Source: Parashewanella curva (GTDB lineage: Bacteria > Pseudomonadota > Gammaproteobacteria > Enterobacterales > Shewanellaceae). From it: a stretch of DNA of 55,916 nucleotides. The translations under genes and the position numbers were made by a program. The DNA is taken from positions 1-55,916 of the forward strand of contig NZ_ML014780.1 in NCBI RefSeq assembly GCF_003675895.1. Direction: 5' to 3'. Positions 7,442 through 16,607 of the stretch are shown here, in pieces; within the stretch, counting starts at the first letter, position 1; every line of letters begins with the position of its first letter. A model generated the notes under the pieces. That model was not told the origin of the DNA and searched no databases. It saw nothing but the letters and a program-made list of their open reading frames with translations.

Positions 7442-9907
7442 ATGATGAGTGCTGACGGTTACAGTTGTGGAACAAACCCTGCTAATTATAGAGGGGTTTT
7501 GAAATCACGATATTCAGTAGATACTGATCCTCAACAAAAAATTCACCTTCATTATCCTAATGCTAAAATAACACCTGACTTCGTTGTTAACAAAATGAGA
7601 GGGTCAAAACAACAGCTTGTTGAGTTTTTGAAGTCGTCTCCTAACTTTTGTAATGATAAAAAACAAAACTTATTTCATTTAAGTGTACTTACTAGACAGC
7701 GTAATCGTTTTGATGTGCTCCATCAGCATCAAGTTAATATCAACGCTCTGGATTGTGATGGAAAAACTCCTTTAGATCACGCGGTGGAAATTGGCGATGC
7801 AATTGTGATTGCCACTTTACTTTCTTTGGGAGCCAAAAAAAGCTCTGAACTTAATCCCAAACAACGCGTTATAAAAGCGGACTTTCAACATCAATTAGCT
7901 GCTAGCGTGCAGCGTTTCACTCAGATAGAAGAGCAAAAAAAAAGAGAATTTATTGTCCATCGATTTGGGGATATGGCTCTCGATGAGTTTAAAGCACTTG
8001 TGAAACCATCAGAATTACATCTTCCTTATTACAGTGAGAAATCCATAGTTGAACTATCGGCTCATTATGGGCGTTTTGATTTTTTAGAGTATCTAGATCT
8101 GCACTATCGCGGCTCTGTGCAAATCTCCAACCTTAAACAACCATTACAAGAAGCCATCGATAGAGGGTATTTGACCTTAAGTGCTTCACCTCGCAGCAAG
8201 GAATTATGTTTTTGTTTTTTTGAAATGATGATTAAAGAACAGCAAAGTGAGCTTAACCAACGCTTAATACTCTTACTTAAACACCGAGCAGAATTGAGAG
8301 CATTTGGTGATTTTTGCCTGCAAATTAGAGCGAAGGATGAACTATTAATTGTCATAAACAGATTACAAGAAGTTGAATGTTATTTAAAACAACACTCTGA
8401 TATCCCTTTTTTTATTTCGTTGCTTGAACTTAAGTGGGAGCCACATGTGGCTGCACTTATCACTGCTCTTCCAAAGTCTTCAGAGACACAAACATTAAAT
8501 CAAGACCTACTAAGTAAAGCAATTGCCAGCAAGCATTTATCTATTGACGCATTAACTCTGCTTTTAACAAAAGCAGACGTTAACACTCTAGATTCTAAAG
8601 GACATACGGCTTTATATTATGCTTGTAAATCTCGACAGACTAGTTTAGTTACAAAACTGCTTGAAGCAAAAGCAAACCCTATGCATGCAGGAGAGCAACG
8701 GCGTTCCGCTATGATGTTAGTCGCTGAGAGTGGTTCTCATGATTATTTACTTGAATTTGTTAATTTCGAATTTATTTGGCATCAAGATAAAAAAATAAGA
8801 GATGCTGTATGGCGTAATATTACCAAGCTTAAGGTAGCTGTACCTAAAGATCAGATTTTTGCAGAGTTTATTTCTTATGCGAACGAGTGGCAGCTCACCC
8901 AAATGCATGCAGTAGGTTGTTCAATAAAGTGTATTGAAGAAAATAGAACTCCTGAGTTTTATCATTCACTAACGTTACAACAACTGCCAAAAATAAAGGT
9001 TGCATTTAGGTCTAAAAAACAAGAGCTGATCACAGCTGGAAAGCCTCTAAGTATAGCTAAACTCGAAGCTTGCCAACAATTGTTTGCAAGAAATCCTCAG
9101 CAAGCAAAATGTTTGATAGAAACTGCATTTCATACTAACGAAAAAGAACTAGTTCGATTCCTTATTTCAGAAGTTGGAATTATAAAACTGCTTCAGCCTG
9201 AGAGTTCTTGCCGACATTCCGCTAATGTTACCTTTGTTGCTATGAAAGATGATCCTCGGTATTTAAGTAAATGTTGTGAATATTTCTTGTGTGTATCGAA
9301 TGCAAATATGGTAACGCTTGGAATGGATCGTAGCAGTCAATTGCTTGATTTTGACTTTTTACAATTAAAGCCTGTCGAGGATGGACAAGAATGTGTCATT
9401 CATTTCATTGGTCACGGCCCTGAGCCTTTGGCACAAACTGGGGAGTTTTTTGCGAATTACCTCTTAGATCTTTTTAGGGGGCTTTCTTTAAAAGAATCAA
9501 CGCCTATCAAGTTCTATTTTCACACTTGTCAGCAGGCTGCTAATATGATGGAAAAAGAGAATCGCTTTCTTACTGACATGTTGTTTTCGTTGGCGGCTAA
9601 CTTTTGGTATCCCAAAGTAATTTCATCGAAAGTAAACATTTATACAAGCTACGATGGAATACACCCTTTGGCCGCAAAATGTGAAAGTGACGACGAGAGA
9701 ATTAAGGTTGTGGAACAATGGCAAGGAAGCAGAGTTTGGCTAGAAGATCAGTTTCAAAAAAAGCACGGATTTACAGGCATATCAGAGAATAATTACCAGT
9801 CAGATTTTATAAAAGTACTGCAATACCAAAAAGATCAAGGAAATATCAGCGAAACTAATAAATATGCTTACGGTGAGATACCTCAAGGCTTGGTTTCGCT
9901 AATTTAA
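7442..9907 (+). CDS. ankyrin protein with putative C80-like cysteine protease domain
   Basis: Protein of 821 aa. Ankyrin-like repeats occur near residues 75-130 (TPLDHAVEIGDAIVIATLL) and near 380-420 (TALYYACKSRQTSLV, KANPMHAG). Between and after them are helical stretches I cannot assign. The C-terminal 200 residues contain CVIHFIGHGPEP with His658 and IKFYFHTCQQAA with Cys696. A hydrophobic strand ending in H-G, and a second ending in a catalytic Cys about 40 residues later, is the signature of clan CD proteases such as the MARTX toxin CPD (peptidase C80). No signal peptide is visible. An ATG at 7445 is an equal start candidate. I infer a host-directed or self-processing effector; activity is unproven. 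Confidence 0.75.
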   Translation: MMSADGYSCGTNPANYRGVLKSRYSVDTDPQQKIHLHYPNAKITPDFVVNKMRGSKQQLVEFLKSSPNFCNDKKQNLFHLSVLTRQRNRFDVLHQHQVNINALDCDGKTPLDHAVEIGDAIVIATLLSLGAKKSSELNPKQRVIKADFQHQLAASVQRFTQIEEQKKREFIVHRFGDMALDEFKALVKPSELHLPYYSEKSIVELSAHYGRFDFLEYLDLHYRGSVQISNLKQPLQEAIDRGYLTLSASPRSKELCFCFFEMMIKEQQSELNQRLILLLKHRAELRAFGDFCLQIRAKDELLIVINRLQEVECYLKQHSDIPFFISLLELKWEPHVAALITALPKSSETQTLNQDLLSKAIASKHLSIDALTLLLTKADVNTLDSKGHTALYYACKSRQTSLVTKLLEAKANPMHAGEQRRSAMMLVAESGSHDYLLEFVNFEFIWHQDKKIRDAVWRNITKLKVAVPKDQIFAEFISYANEWQLTQMHAVGCSIKCIEENRTPEFYHSLTLQQLPKIKVAFRSKKQELITAGKPLSIAKLEACQQLFARNPQQAKCLIETAFHTNEKELVRFLISEVGIIKLLQPESSCRHSANVTFVAMKDDPRYLSKCCEYFLCVSNANMVTLGMDRSSQLLDFDFLQLKPVEDGQECVIHFIGHGPEPLAQTGEFFANYLLDLFRGLSLKESTPIKFYFHTCQQAANMMEKENRFLTDMLFSLAANFWYPKVISSKVNIYTSYDGIHPLAAKCESDDERIKVVEQWQGSRVWLEDQFQKKHGFTGISENNYQSDFIKVLQYQKDQGNISETNKYAYGEIPQGLVSLI

Positions 9908-9910
9908 ATA

Positions 9911-10288
9911 TTAATTGAAAAAGATAAAATATACATTTGCCAGAGCCACAAATGTTAAGCAAGAAAAAGTTAAAATCATTCCCCAAAATCGAGCTTTAAA
10001 AGTGTGATTAGAAATCGCAAAAGCATGCATACATCGTCCGATAACAAACACGCTGCCAATAATATGCGTGAGTAATATGTTTTGAGATAGATATTCAAAA
10101 CTGAACAATAAGAGCAAAAAGATTGGAATGTACTCACTGGCGTTACTCATTGCTGCACGGGCAGCAGCAAGATCTGAATTTCCACCATTACCAATACTGA
10201 CTCTGTGTTTTCTTCTGAGGCTTATTACTCTAAAAGCTAAAGTGATAAGCAATAAGGTGAGAATCGCAGCGTAAAGTGGAGTAAACAT
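9911..10288 (-). CDS. MAPEG-family inner membrane protein
   Basis: Protein of 125 aa with four predicted membrane helices: the N-terminus from residue 3, about 50-65, 70-90 and 105-122. The family signature appears as NASEYIPIFLLLL and GRCMHAFAISNH. It resembles E. coli YecN of the MAPEG (membrane-associated eicosanoid and glutathione metabolism) superfamily. The bacterial members have no firmly known substrate, though some bind glutathione. The gene runs convergent with the preceding ankyrin gene; the two stops lie four bases apart. Its start region is divergent from the orphan gene at 10396. Confidence 0.85.
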   Translation of the reverse strand: MFTPLYAAILTLLLITLAFRVISLRRKHRVSIGNGGNSDLAAARAAMSNASEYIPIFLLLLFSFEYLSQNILLTHIIGSVFVIGRCMHAFAISNHTFKARFWGMILTFSCLTFVALANVYFIFFN

Positions 10289-10395
10289 AGCTTAACGTCC
10301 TTTTATGTAAAATGATGTTAGGTCAAGTCTTCATTAAGTGTACTTATACTATGATGCTACGAACTTAACTTCAATTGCCGTGGTTTGGAGGAGTT

Positions 10396-13005
10396 ATGTC
10401 TGTATTGACAGAGAGCCTTTCAAGTGGTGATTCATCACCAACCCTTCTGGCTAAAACCAATTTGTCGGAACCAAATGAGCCGCAGTTCAGAGACTTTGAA
10501 ATAAAGCCTGCAAGTGCTGATGTGCCTAAGGAACAGTTTCATCAGCGTCAACCTGCTTTGCCTTCACACAGCAGTAAGCCTGCTGATTTTTCTGTGAATA
10601 AAAGACTTACAATAAATGAACTAACAGAGCTGATTAGAACCCCCTTAGTTAACGATGTTGGTGCATTATTTCAAATATTGATCAAAGAGCCAGAGTTACA
10701 ATCTGCTTTTTTTACTTGTCTTGGGCTGTCTGAACAGTTGGCTCATGTTCAATCTCTTGCCGATGTACTATTAATGAGACAAGAGGAAGCCGAGTTGAGG
10801 GGATGTCTATCTTGTGGCTTTATCGTGGTGTTACTCTACCTTTGCACAAAACAGGTTAAAGCCTGTGAGCCTCCCAGAATTCTTGTTGATAACAATGCGG
10901 CTTTGAGCCTATGGAAAGAGCTAAGTTTTTATGGTGCTGATAGTTTTTTTAAAGAAATATTAAAGGATAACTTAGCATGGCCAACGATTAAAGCTTTGGA
11001 AGACGGTGAGTCAAAACGTCAATTTAATGATCTGGTTGAAAGAAAGCTAACTGAAATTAAAGAAGAGATAAGTAAGGAAGGAACCCTTGATGTTGATGAG
11101 GAAGAACAAAGTTCTGAGGAAGTTTTAGCAGAAGTTGGCGAAACGGTCGTAGGTTGCCCACCACTTACAAACATCACACACATTCTAATTAATGGCATTA
11201 GCTGTGAGCTATGCTATCAAGTTAATTTAGAGGGGCTATCAACAGATAAGCAACGGCTTGATGAAGTGAAAACTTTAGTAACGCTTTGGAAAAGCGAATA
11301 TAAACAATGCTTTCTACACATTGATGGATTTAAAGCGAGCTTATGTTTTTCTACAGATCCTATTTGTTATAAACAACCTTATGAATTAGTGGAATGGCTA
11401 TGTTCACATCAGGATTGTGCAAACTTTGTCGCCATTTGTGATGTCTTTGAATTTGGTCTGTACTTTGATATTGCTTCTGAGCCTGACGCTTATAAGGTTA
11501 TATTTGAAAACTCGCAAGATACTGAAGAGTGCTGGCGACCAGAAATAACATCAGCGTTAATTTTAAAAAAATATCATTCTAACGAATCTTTATCAGGCAT
11601 GAAATTAATGGCTGCAAGAGAAGCATGTCATTATGTTTATCGTGCAGGTTTACGGAGCAGTGTTTGCGTGCAAGTGGTACCGGTTTCGACGCAAAAAGCC
11701 TCTAGTGATAAATTTCAAATGTCGTTTGATTTACTCAATAGTCTTATTGGTGTTGTAGATTTATACGCAAATAGTCAAACGAACTGGCAAAAGCCTCTTA
11801 CAGCCGCAGATGCCTTAGAACTCCAGTCGAGTACTAGTTGCGAATATGCAAAGGTATGGGCAGAACCTAGCTATCAAAAAGCAATCTCGGTTCTTAACTT
11901 AACGCAAGAAAAACATGAGCTGAAAATAAAGTTAAGACGAGATTGGTATCTTAAACTTGTCGATGCTTTAGGTGAAAATGAGCAAGCAGTTAATTTAGCT
12001 CGATATCAATTATTTGGTGCGATTCAAGACTTAAAAATTTTGATGAGACACTGGGAAAAGACACTTGAGCAACATGAAGGGGAATTAGCATTACCCCATG
12101 ATTTGTGTGATATCGCAGTTCAAGATTTACAGGATTATACTGGGCCTTTGGGGTTAGAGGATACGAAACTTATTCTGCAAGCTTGTAAGTGCAAATTCCC
12201 CGTGACCAAAATAAGAAAAAGATTCAAGAATTGTGATGATTTTTCAGAATTTTTAAACCTTTTTCCAGAGCAAAATATTCCTTTAGACGCATTATTTTTC
12301 TTAGTCAATAAGTTTGGGATTAATCCTGATTCTCTATTGCTATTTTGTAAAAATAAGCCACTAATATATAGAGGCTTTTATCATGGCATGAACTCATATT
12401 TTTTCGATGTACTTAGTGATAAAAACGTTAGCTCCAACGAACTACGATGGATTACAACGCAGTATCAAGTATTGCAAGCTTTTAAGGACGCGGGAGCGAC
12501 TCAAGACCACTTGCGAAATTACGTAAACACTTATAATCCTAACTTGGCTGATAAATTAAGTCGGCAAACAAACCTTGAATTAGCTTGGTTAGAATTTGCT
12601 TCTTATTATAAAGGTAAGCAAGCGGGGCGCATTGAAGCTGCTCAATTTGATTTAATTCACACTCGTTCTCTTCATAATAAATTAAATGAAAAACCAGTGA
12701 TTACTTTAGAAAATGAAGCTTATTACTTAGTACCGATTTACTTAATTGCTCCAATCTATTTTACTGGTGCCAGATCAGGATATTGGACTGCGGGAGCAGT
12801 ATGTGATTTCTGTGAAGACCCACAAGAAGATCACCGAAAAAAAGTAATTTTTCAAATAAATTACCAAAACAGTAGCATTCAAGACTTTACCAGAGGAGCA
12901 AGCATTGCTCATTATCATAATCCTGCCGGACCAGATAAAGACATTTGTCCAACCTGTCTTGCAGTAAAGCTAGAGGAGCAAAAAAATAGGGTGAGTTCTG
13001 AATAA
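10396..13005 (+). CDS. orphan 869-aa protein, paralog of next gene, C-terminal CxxC pairs
   Basis: I do not recognise this family. The N-terminus is Ser/Thr-rich and disordered (VLTESLSSGDSSPTL). An acidic linker (DVDEEEQSSEE) lies near residue 230. A Cys-containing core at about 260-450 and a second block at about 620-750 are shared with the protein at 13143; compare YKQPYELVEWL with YCQPYELVTWL, and LFCKNKPLIYRGF with LCKNIPLIYRAY. The C-terminus, absent from the paralog, has Cys803-x2-Cys806 and Cys851-x2-Cys854 with HYH in between, suggesting a zinc-binding module. ATG 10396 follows GGAGGAG directly. No signal peptide or enzyme motif is seen. A solitary gene; effector-like by architecture only. 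Confidence 0.75.
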   Translation: MSVLTESLSSGDSSPTLLAKTNLSEPNEPQFRDFEIKPASADVPKEQFHQRQPALPSHSSKPADFSVNKRLTINELTELIRTPLVNDVGALFQILIKEPELQSAFFTCLGLSEQLAHVQSLADVLLMRQEEAELRGCLSCGFIVVLLYLCTKQVKACEPPRILVDNNAALSLWKELSFYGADSFFKEILKDNLAWPTIKALEDGESKRQFNDLVERKLTEIKEEISKEGTLDVDEEEQSSEEVLAEVGETVVGCPPLTNITHILINGISCELCYQVNLEGLSTDKQRLDEVKTLVTLWKSEYKQCFLHIDGFKASLCFSTDPICYKQPYELVEWLCSHQDCANFVAICDVFEFGLYFDIASEPDAYKVIFENSQDTEECWRPEITSALILKKYHSNESLSGMKLMAAREACHYVYRAGLRSSVCVQVVPVSTQKASSDKFQMSFDLLNSLIGVVDLYANSQTNWQKPLTAADALELQSSTSCEYAKVWAEPSYQKAISVLNLTQEKHELKIKLRRDWYLKLVDALGENEQAVNLARYQLFGAIQDLKILMRHWEKTLEQHEGELALPHDLCDIAVQDLQDYTGPLGLEDTKLILQACKCKFPVTKIRKRFKNCDDFSEFLNLFPEQNIPLDALFFLVNKFGINPDSLLLFCKNKPLIYRGFYHGMNSYFFDVLSDKNVSSNELRWITTQYQVLQAFKDAGATQDHLRNYVNTYNPNLADKLSRQTNLELAWLEFASYYKGKQAGRIEAAQFDLIHTRSLHNKLNEKPVITLENEAYYLVPIYLIAPIYFTGARSGYWTAGAVCDFCEDPQEDHRKKVIFQINYQNSSIQDFTRGASIAHYHNPAGPDKDICPTCLAVKLEEQKNRVSSE

Positions 13006-13047
13006 TCCTGAAGGTGAAAGTCACATTTTCAACTCAGGCAAGACTCG

Positions 13048-13090
13048 GTTAATCTTGGTTAAGTTTCTGTTAAGTTATCGTTAAGTTAAC
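13048..13090 (+). repeat. three tandem 11-bp GTTAAGTT direct repeats
   Basis: GTTAAGTTTCT, GTTAAGTTATC and GTTAAGTTAAC follow each other without a gap at 13058, 13069 and 13080. A weaker copy, GTTAATCTTG, precedes them at 13048. An 11-bp period places every copy on the same face of the helix, as in the direct-repeat sites bound by OmpR/PhoB-type response regulators. The array ends 52 bases before the start of the gene at 13143. Confidence 0.55.
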
Positions 13091-13142
13091 TTGCTTTATT
13101 ATGTATACATAGTGAAAACAGATCGAAGTTTTTTTAATTCTT

Positions 13143-15053
13143 ATGGCTACATCATGTTCAGCCTCATCTAATGGTGGGCTTCTTACTGTATATTCTCCCA
13201 AATCTGAAGCTGATACTCCTCAAAAGTATGAAAAATATGCTCATCGAACGAGAGCAGCTGATCTTGTCTTGGATTTCCATCAGAAATCCCAAGCTGACGA
13301 TTCGACGAGTGCCGCACAGTACAAGCTGAGGGCTGCGGATACAAAAATAGCAAGTTATGTCGCAAGTCCTACTCAAGATAACCCACAACCATTCAATTCA
13401 ATAAATGGACATGATGTCACTGAGCGCTTAACACAAGTTTCACAACGCTTAGAGCAAGAGTGTTTGAGGGGAAAATCTAGAATTAGGTGTAGTGAGTTGT
13501 GCATTCATGGAGAAAAATACAAGATTTGCCATCAAATTGATTTATCGCTCTGTGAAGATGACCGCTCTAAAATTCAAATTGTAATTGAGTTGGCAAAGCA
13601 GTGGCAGACAAATACAAAAACGTTTTTATTCATTACAGGTAAAAAAGCGTATTTATGTGACTCCATTGCGCCCAAAGCTTACTGTCAACCCTATGAACTA
13701 GTAACATGGCTTTCAGCACATTTAAAAGAGCTTCATGATTTTTGTTATTTGGGCGAAGTGCTTAACCTTGGTTTTTATTTCCAATATCAGCAATCGAATG
13801 ATTTCAGAAAGCTATTTAAGGATAATTCGGCACAGCATAATCATTGGAAAGTCGAAATAACTGCCGCAGAAATTTTAAAGTTACATGAGTACTATCCTAA
13901 AAACGTATGCATTCTACAAACGTTTATTGCTGGTAAAGCGGTAAGAGTATTTCGACCAGATGTAGGGCTTGTAACCTCAAATAGGGTTGAAGTTATTCCT
14001 ATAATGCGCTTTATACCTTCTGATGACACAGTGAATAAAGATCGTTACTTATTAAAGAGCTTACAACAGCTAGCCGTTTTTTATGGAAACAGTCGAATTC
14101 AATGGCAATTCTCCGACTGTGAAATGGGTTTACAGCGATATCAAAAGCAGTGGGGAGGAAGAGCAACTCCCACTTATAAAGATCCACTTTACCAATGTGC
14201 AATACAACTACAGCATTATTCTCAAACATCCAGACTTGCGCACACTAGGGTTGGTAAGAGTTGTGATCCAGAAGTAGAGCATCTCAATGTAGAATTGAAC
14301 AAACTAAGTTCTGATCATAGGTTGAGCCAAATCCGGCGCTTTCATATTTTTCAGGCTTTGCCGGAAATTAAAAACTTTTTATATGTTTTACAATGCAACC
14401 TAGAAAATAATTCCATAGCGTTTGTATTGCCTGAAGGTATAGAAAGAAAGGTGATAGAAGATATTGGTTCTCGTGCTGAGTCTTTAGAGAAAAATGCCGT
14501 AAAACAGATCATGAACTTATATCGAGTACAAGTCTTTGTAACTTATTTAGTGCAAGCTTTTAAAGATAATCCTGAATTCGTCAAATGGTTAGCCGCCTAC
14601 CCTGAAACAAAAATGCCATTAGAATGCGTATTTACGTATAACAAAACAAAACCTGTAAATACCGAGATATTATTTTCATTGTGTAAGAACATTCCACTAA
14701 TTTACCGAGCTTATTGGAATTTTGCTGAGCATTATTTTAAAGGACTGAGTGCGGATAGGACTTGTTGCTCTTCAATGGCATTTTGGTTTAAAGCAAATAT
14801 TGAATGTGTCAGGTTACTGGAACTCTATGGGGTTAATCAACAGATGCTTATGAGCTACTTACAAACCTTTGATGATAGCCTTTATCCCGATTTCTCAAAA
14901 TGTTCAAGCTTAGCTCAAGTATGGTTTGCTTTTGCTTATAGTGAAAAATCAACGGATAGGATCAATACAGCAATGTCTGATTTGAAATATATGGGATTAA
15001 TGAAAACTCAACAAAGCCGAGGGGCTTTATTGAGTAAACAAACTTCAGCATAA
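13143..15053 (+). CDS. orphan 636-aa protein, paralog of preceding gene
   Basis: Unrecognised protein that starts with a Ser/Thr-rich disordered segment (ATSCSASSNGG). From about residue 118 to 300 it matches the core of the protein at 10396 (LCIHGEKYKICHQIDL, YCQPYELVTWL, NLGFYFQYQ, WKVEITAAEILKLH). From about 500 to 625 it matches that protein's later block (IPLIYRAYW, SLAQVWFAFAY). It ends where the paralog begins its zinc-like module. Identity is low, so the duplication is old or the pair diverged fast. No signal peptide or membrane helix is visible. Ribosome binding near ATG 13143 is weak. Three 11-bp repeats upstream suggest separate regulation from the first paralog. Its 3' end is convergent with pepD, 11 bases away. 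Confidence 0.75.
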   Translation: MATSCSASSNGGLLTVYSPKSEADTPQKYEKYAHRTRAADLVLDFHQKSQADDSTSAAQYKLRAADTKIASYVASPTQDNPQPFNSINGHDVTERLTQVSQRLEQECLRGKSRIRCSELCIHGEKYKICHQIDLSLCEDDRSKIQIVIELAKQWQTNTKTFLFITGKKAYLCDSIAPKAYCQPYELVTWLSAHLKELHDFCYLGEVLNLGFYFQYQQSNDFRKLFKDNSAQHNHWKVEITAAEILKLHEYYPKNVCILQTFIAGKAVRVFRPDVGLVTSNRVEVIPIMRFIPSDDTVNKDRYLLKSLQQLAVFYGNSRIQWQFSDCEMGLQRYQKQWGGRATPTYKDPLYQCAIQLQHYSQTSRLAHTRVGKSCDPEVEHLNVELNKLSSDHRLSQIRRFHIFQALPEIKNFLYVLQCNLENNSIAFVLPEGIERKVIEDIGSRAESLEKNAVKQIMNLYRVQVFVTYLVQAFKDNPEFVKWLAAYPETKMPLECVFTYNKTKPVNTEILFSLCKNIPLIYRAYWNFAEHYFKGLSADRTCCSSMAFWFKANIECVRLLELYGVNQQMLMSYLQTFDDSLYPDFSKCSSLAQVWFAFAYSEKSTDRINTAMSDLKYMGLMKTQQSRGALLSKQTSA

Positions 15054-15064
15054 TTGCTGGTGGT

Positions 15065-16525
15065 TTAACTACGAGCTGGAATACGTTCGAGTACCGCCAG
15101 AAGTAATTCCCAATATTGACCGACGGTTTCGATCAGTACTTTTTCATCAGGTCCATGCGGATAACGAATGGTTGGACCAATAGAAACCATGTCCATATTA
15201 GGATATGGCTTTTTAAATAAACCACATTCAAGACCGGCGTGGATAACCATGATATCAGGCTCTTTCTTGTAAATGTCATGGTAAGTTTCATTCACTAAAG
15301 CCATAACTTCTGAGCTATTATCAGGTTTCCAACCAGGGTAAGCACCACTGAATTCCACTTCTGCGTCAGCTAACTGAGCTAAAGAGGTTAAGTTACCTTC
15401 AACTTGGCTACGGCCTGAGTCAATAAGTGAGCGAATTAAACAAAGAATGCTTACATGCTCAGTTTCTGTTGAAATCACGCCTACGTTAAGAGAGGTTTCA
15501 ACTACGCCTGCGACGTCATCACTCATTCTTTCTACACCGTTAGGACAGGTATTAAGTAGAGCGATAAAGTCATCTTGGCTTTCTTCGGCCATCACTTGCT
15601 TTGGCGTTTCGGTTTCTGAAAGCGTGAAAGTAAAATCTGGATCGGCAATCGCTAGTTCAGCTCTTACCAATTCTTGGTAGAAAGCAGACAGCTCTTGCAG
15701 GCGAGCCAATTTTTCTTCAGGAATAGTAAAGGTAACTTCTGCTTCACGAGGAATCGCATTTCTTAATGAGCCACCAGTAAAATTAGCTAACTCAAGAGAA
15801 AGCTCTTCAGCATGTGAGAATAAGAAACGGGCTAAAAGCTTGTTGGCATTGCCACGCCCCATGTGAATATTCACACCAGAGTGACCGCCTTTTAATCCTG
15901 AAATAGTTAGCTTGTAAGCTTTTTGGCTTGGCTCAACTGCTTCCCATGTCATTGGGACTGTGATCTCGGCATCAACACCGCCAGCACAACCCATGTAAAT
16001 TTCACCTTCTTGCTCTGAATCGGTGTTGATCAAAATATCGGCTTCAAGTACACCCGCTTCTAAACCAAATGCACCTGTCATTCCGGCTTCTTCGTCAATC
16101 GTCAGTAGGACTTCTAAAGGACCGTGTTTGATATCCGTTGAACCTAAAATAGCCAAAGCAGAAGACATTCCAATGCCATTATCAGCACCTAGGGTTGTGC
16201 CATTAGCGGTTACCCAATCACCATCAACATAAGCTTCGATTGGGTCTTTTTCAAAATCGTGGATTTTGTCGCTGTTTTTTTGCGGCACCATATCAAGGTG
16301 AGCTTGGATACACACAACTTTGCGGTTTTCCATGCCTACACTGGCTGGTTTTTTGATGATCAAGTTTCCAACTTTATCTTCAATAAAGTCTAGGCCTTTC
16401 TCTTTTGCCCAAGCTTGAATATGAGCACTGAGTGCTTGTTCATGTTTTGATGGGTGTGGAATCGAGCAGATAGTTTCGAACCACTGCCAAAGAGGTTGCG
16501 GATAGAGCTGGTTTAAAGCTGTCAC
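15065..16525 (-). CDS. pepD: aminoacyl-histidine dipeptidase (peptidase D, M20)
   Basis: Protein of 486 aa, the usual PepD length. It is a cytosolic zinc dipeptidase that splits Xaa-His dipeptides such as carnosine and other unblocked dipeptides. Metal and catalytic motifs in order: CIQAHLDMVPQ (His and Asp), LGADNGIGMSS (bridging Asp), IDEEAGMTGA (general-base Glu), INTDSEQEGEIYMGCAGG, and the C-terminal IRYPHGPDE with the last metal His. The dimerisation (lid) domain lies between roughly 210 and 400. Translation starts at GTG 16525, preceded by AGGAGC at 7-base spacing. No operon partner is seen; neighbours are convergent on one side and divergent on the other. Confidence 0.96.
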   Translation of the reverse strand: MTALNQLYPQPLWQWFETICSIPHPSKHEQALSAHIQAWAKEKGLDFIEDKVGNLIIKKPASVGMENRKVVCIQAHLDMVPQKNSDKIHDFEKDPIEAYVDGDWVTANGTTLGADNGIGMSSALAILGSTDIKHGPLEVLLTIDEEAGMTGAFGLEAGVLEADILINTDSEQEGEIYMGCAGGVDAEITVPMTWEAVEPSQKAYKLTISGLKGGHSGVNIHMGRGNANKLLARFLFSHAEELSLELANFTGGSLRNAIPREAEVTFTIPEEKLARLQELSAFYQELVRAELAIADPDFTFTLSETETPKQVMAEESQDDFIALLNTCPNGVERMSDDVAGVVETSLNVGVISTETEHVSILCLIRSLIDSGRSQVEGNLTSLAQLADAEVEFSGAYPGWKPDNSSEVMALVNETYHDIYKKEPDIMVIHAGLECGLFKKPYPNMDMVSIGPTIRYPHGPDEKVLIETVGQYWELLLAVLERIPARS

Positions 16526-16607
16526 GATGGCTCCTTAGAAAATGTTTTTGTTCATTATTTTGTCAGTCTTATTACCTTAATATTACGGTATTTGCGGAAA
16601 CGGTGCT

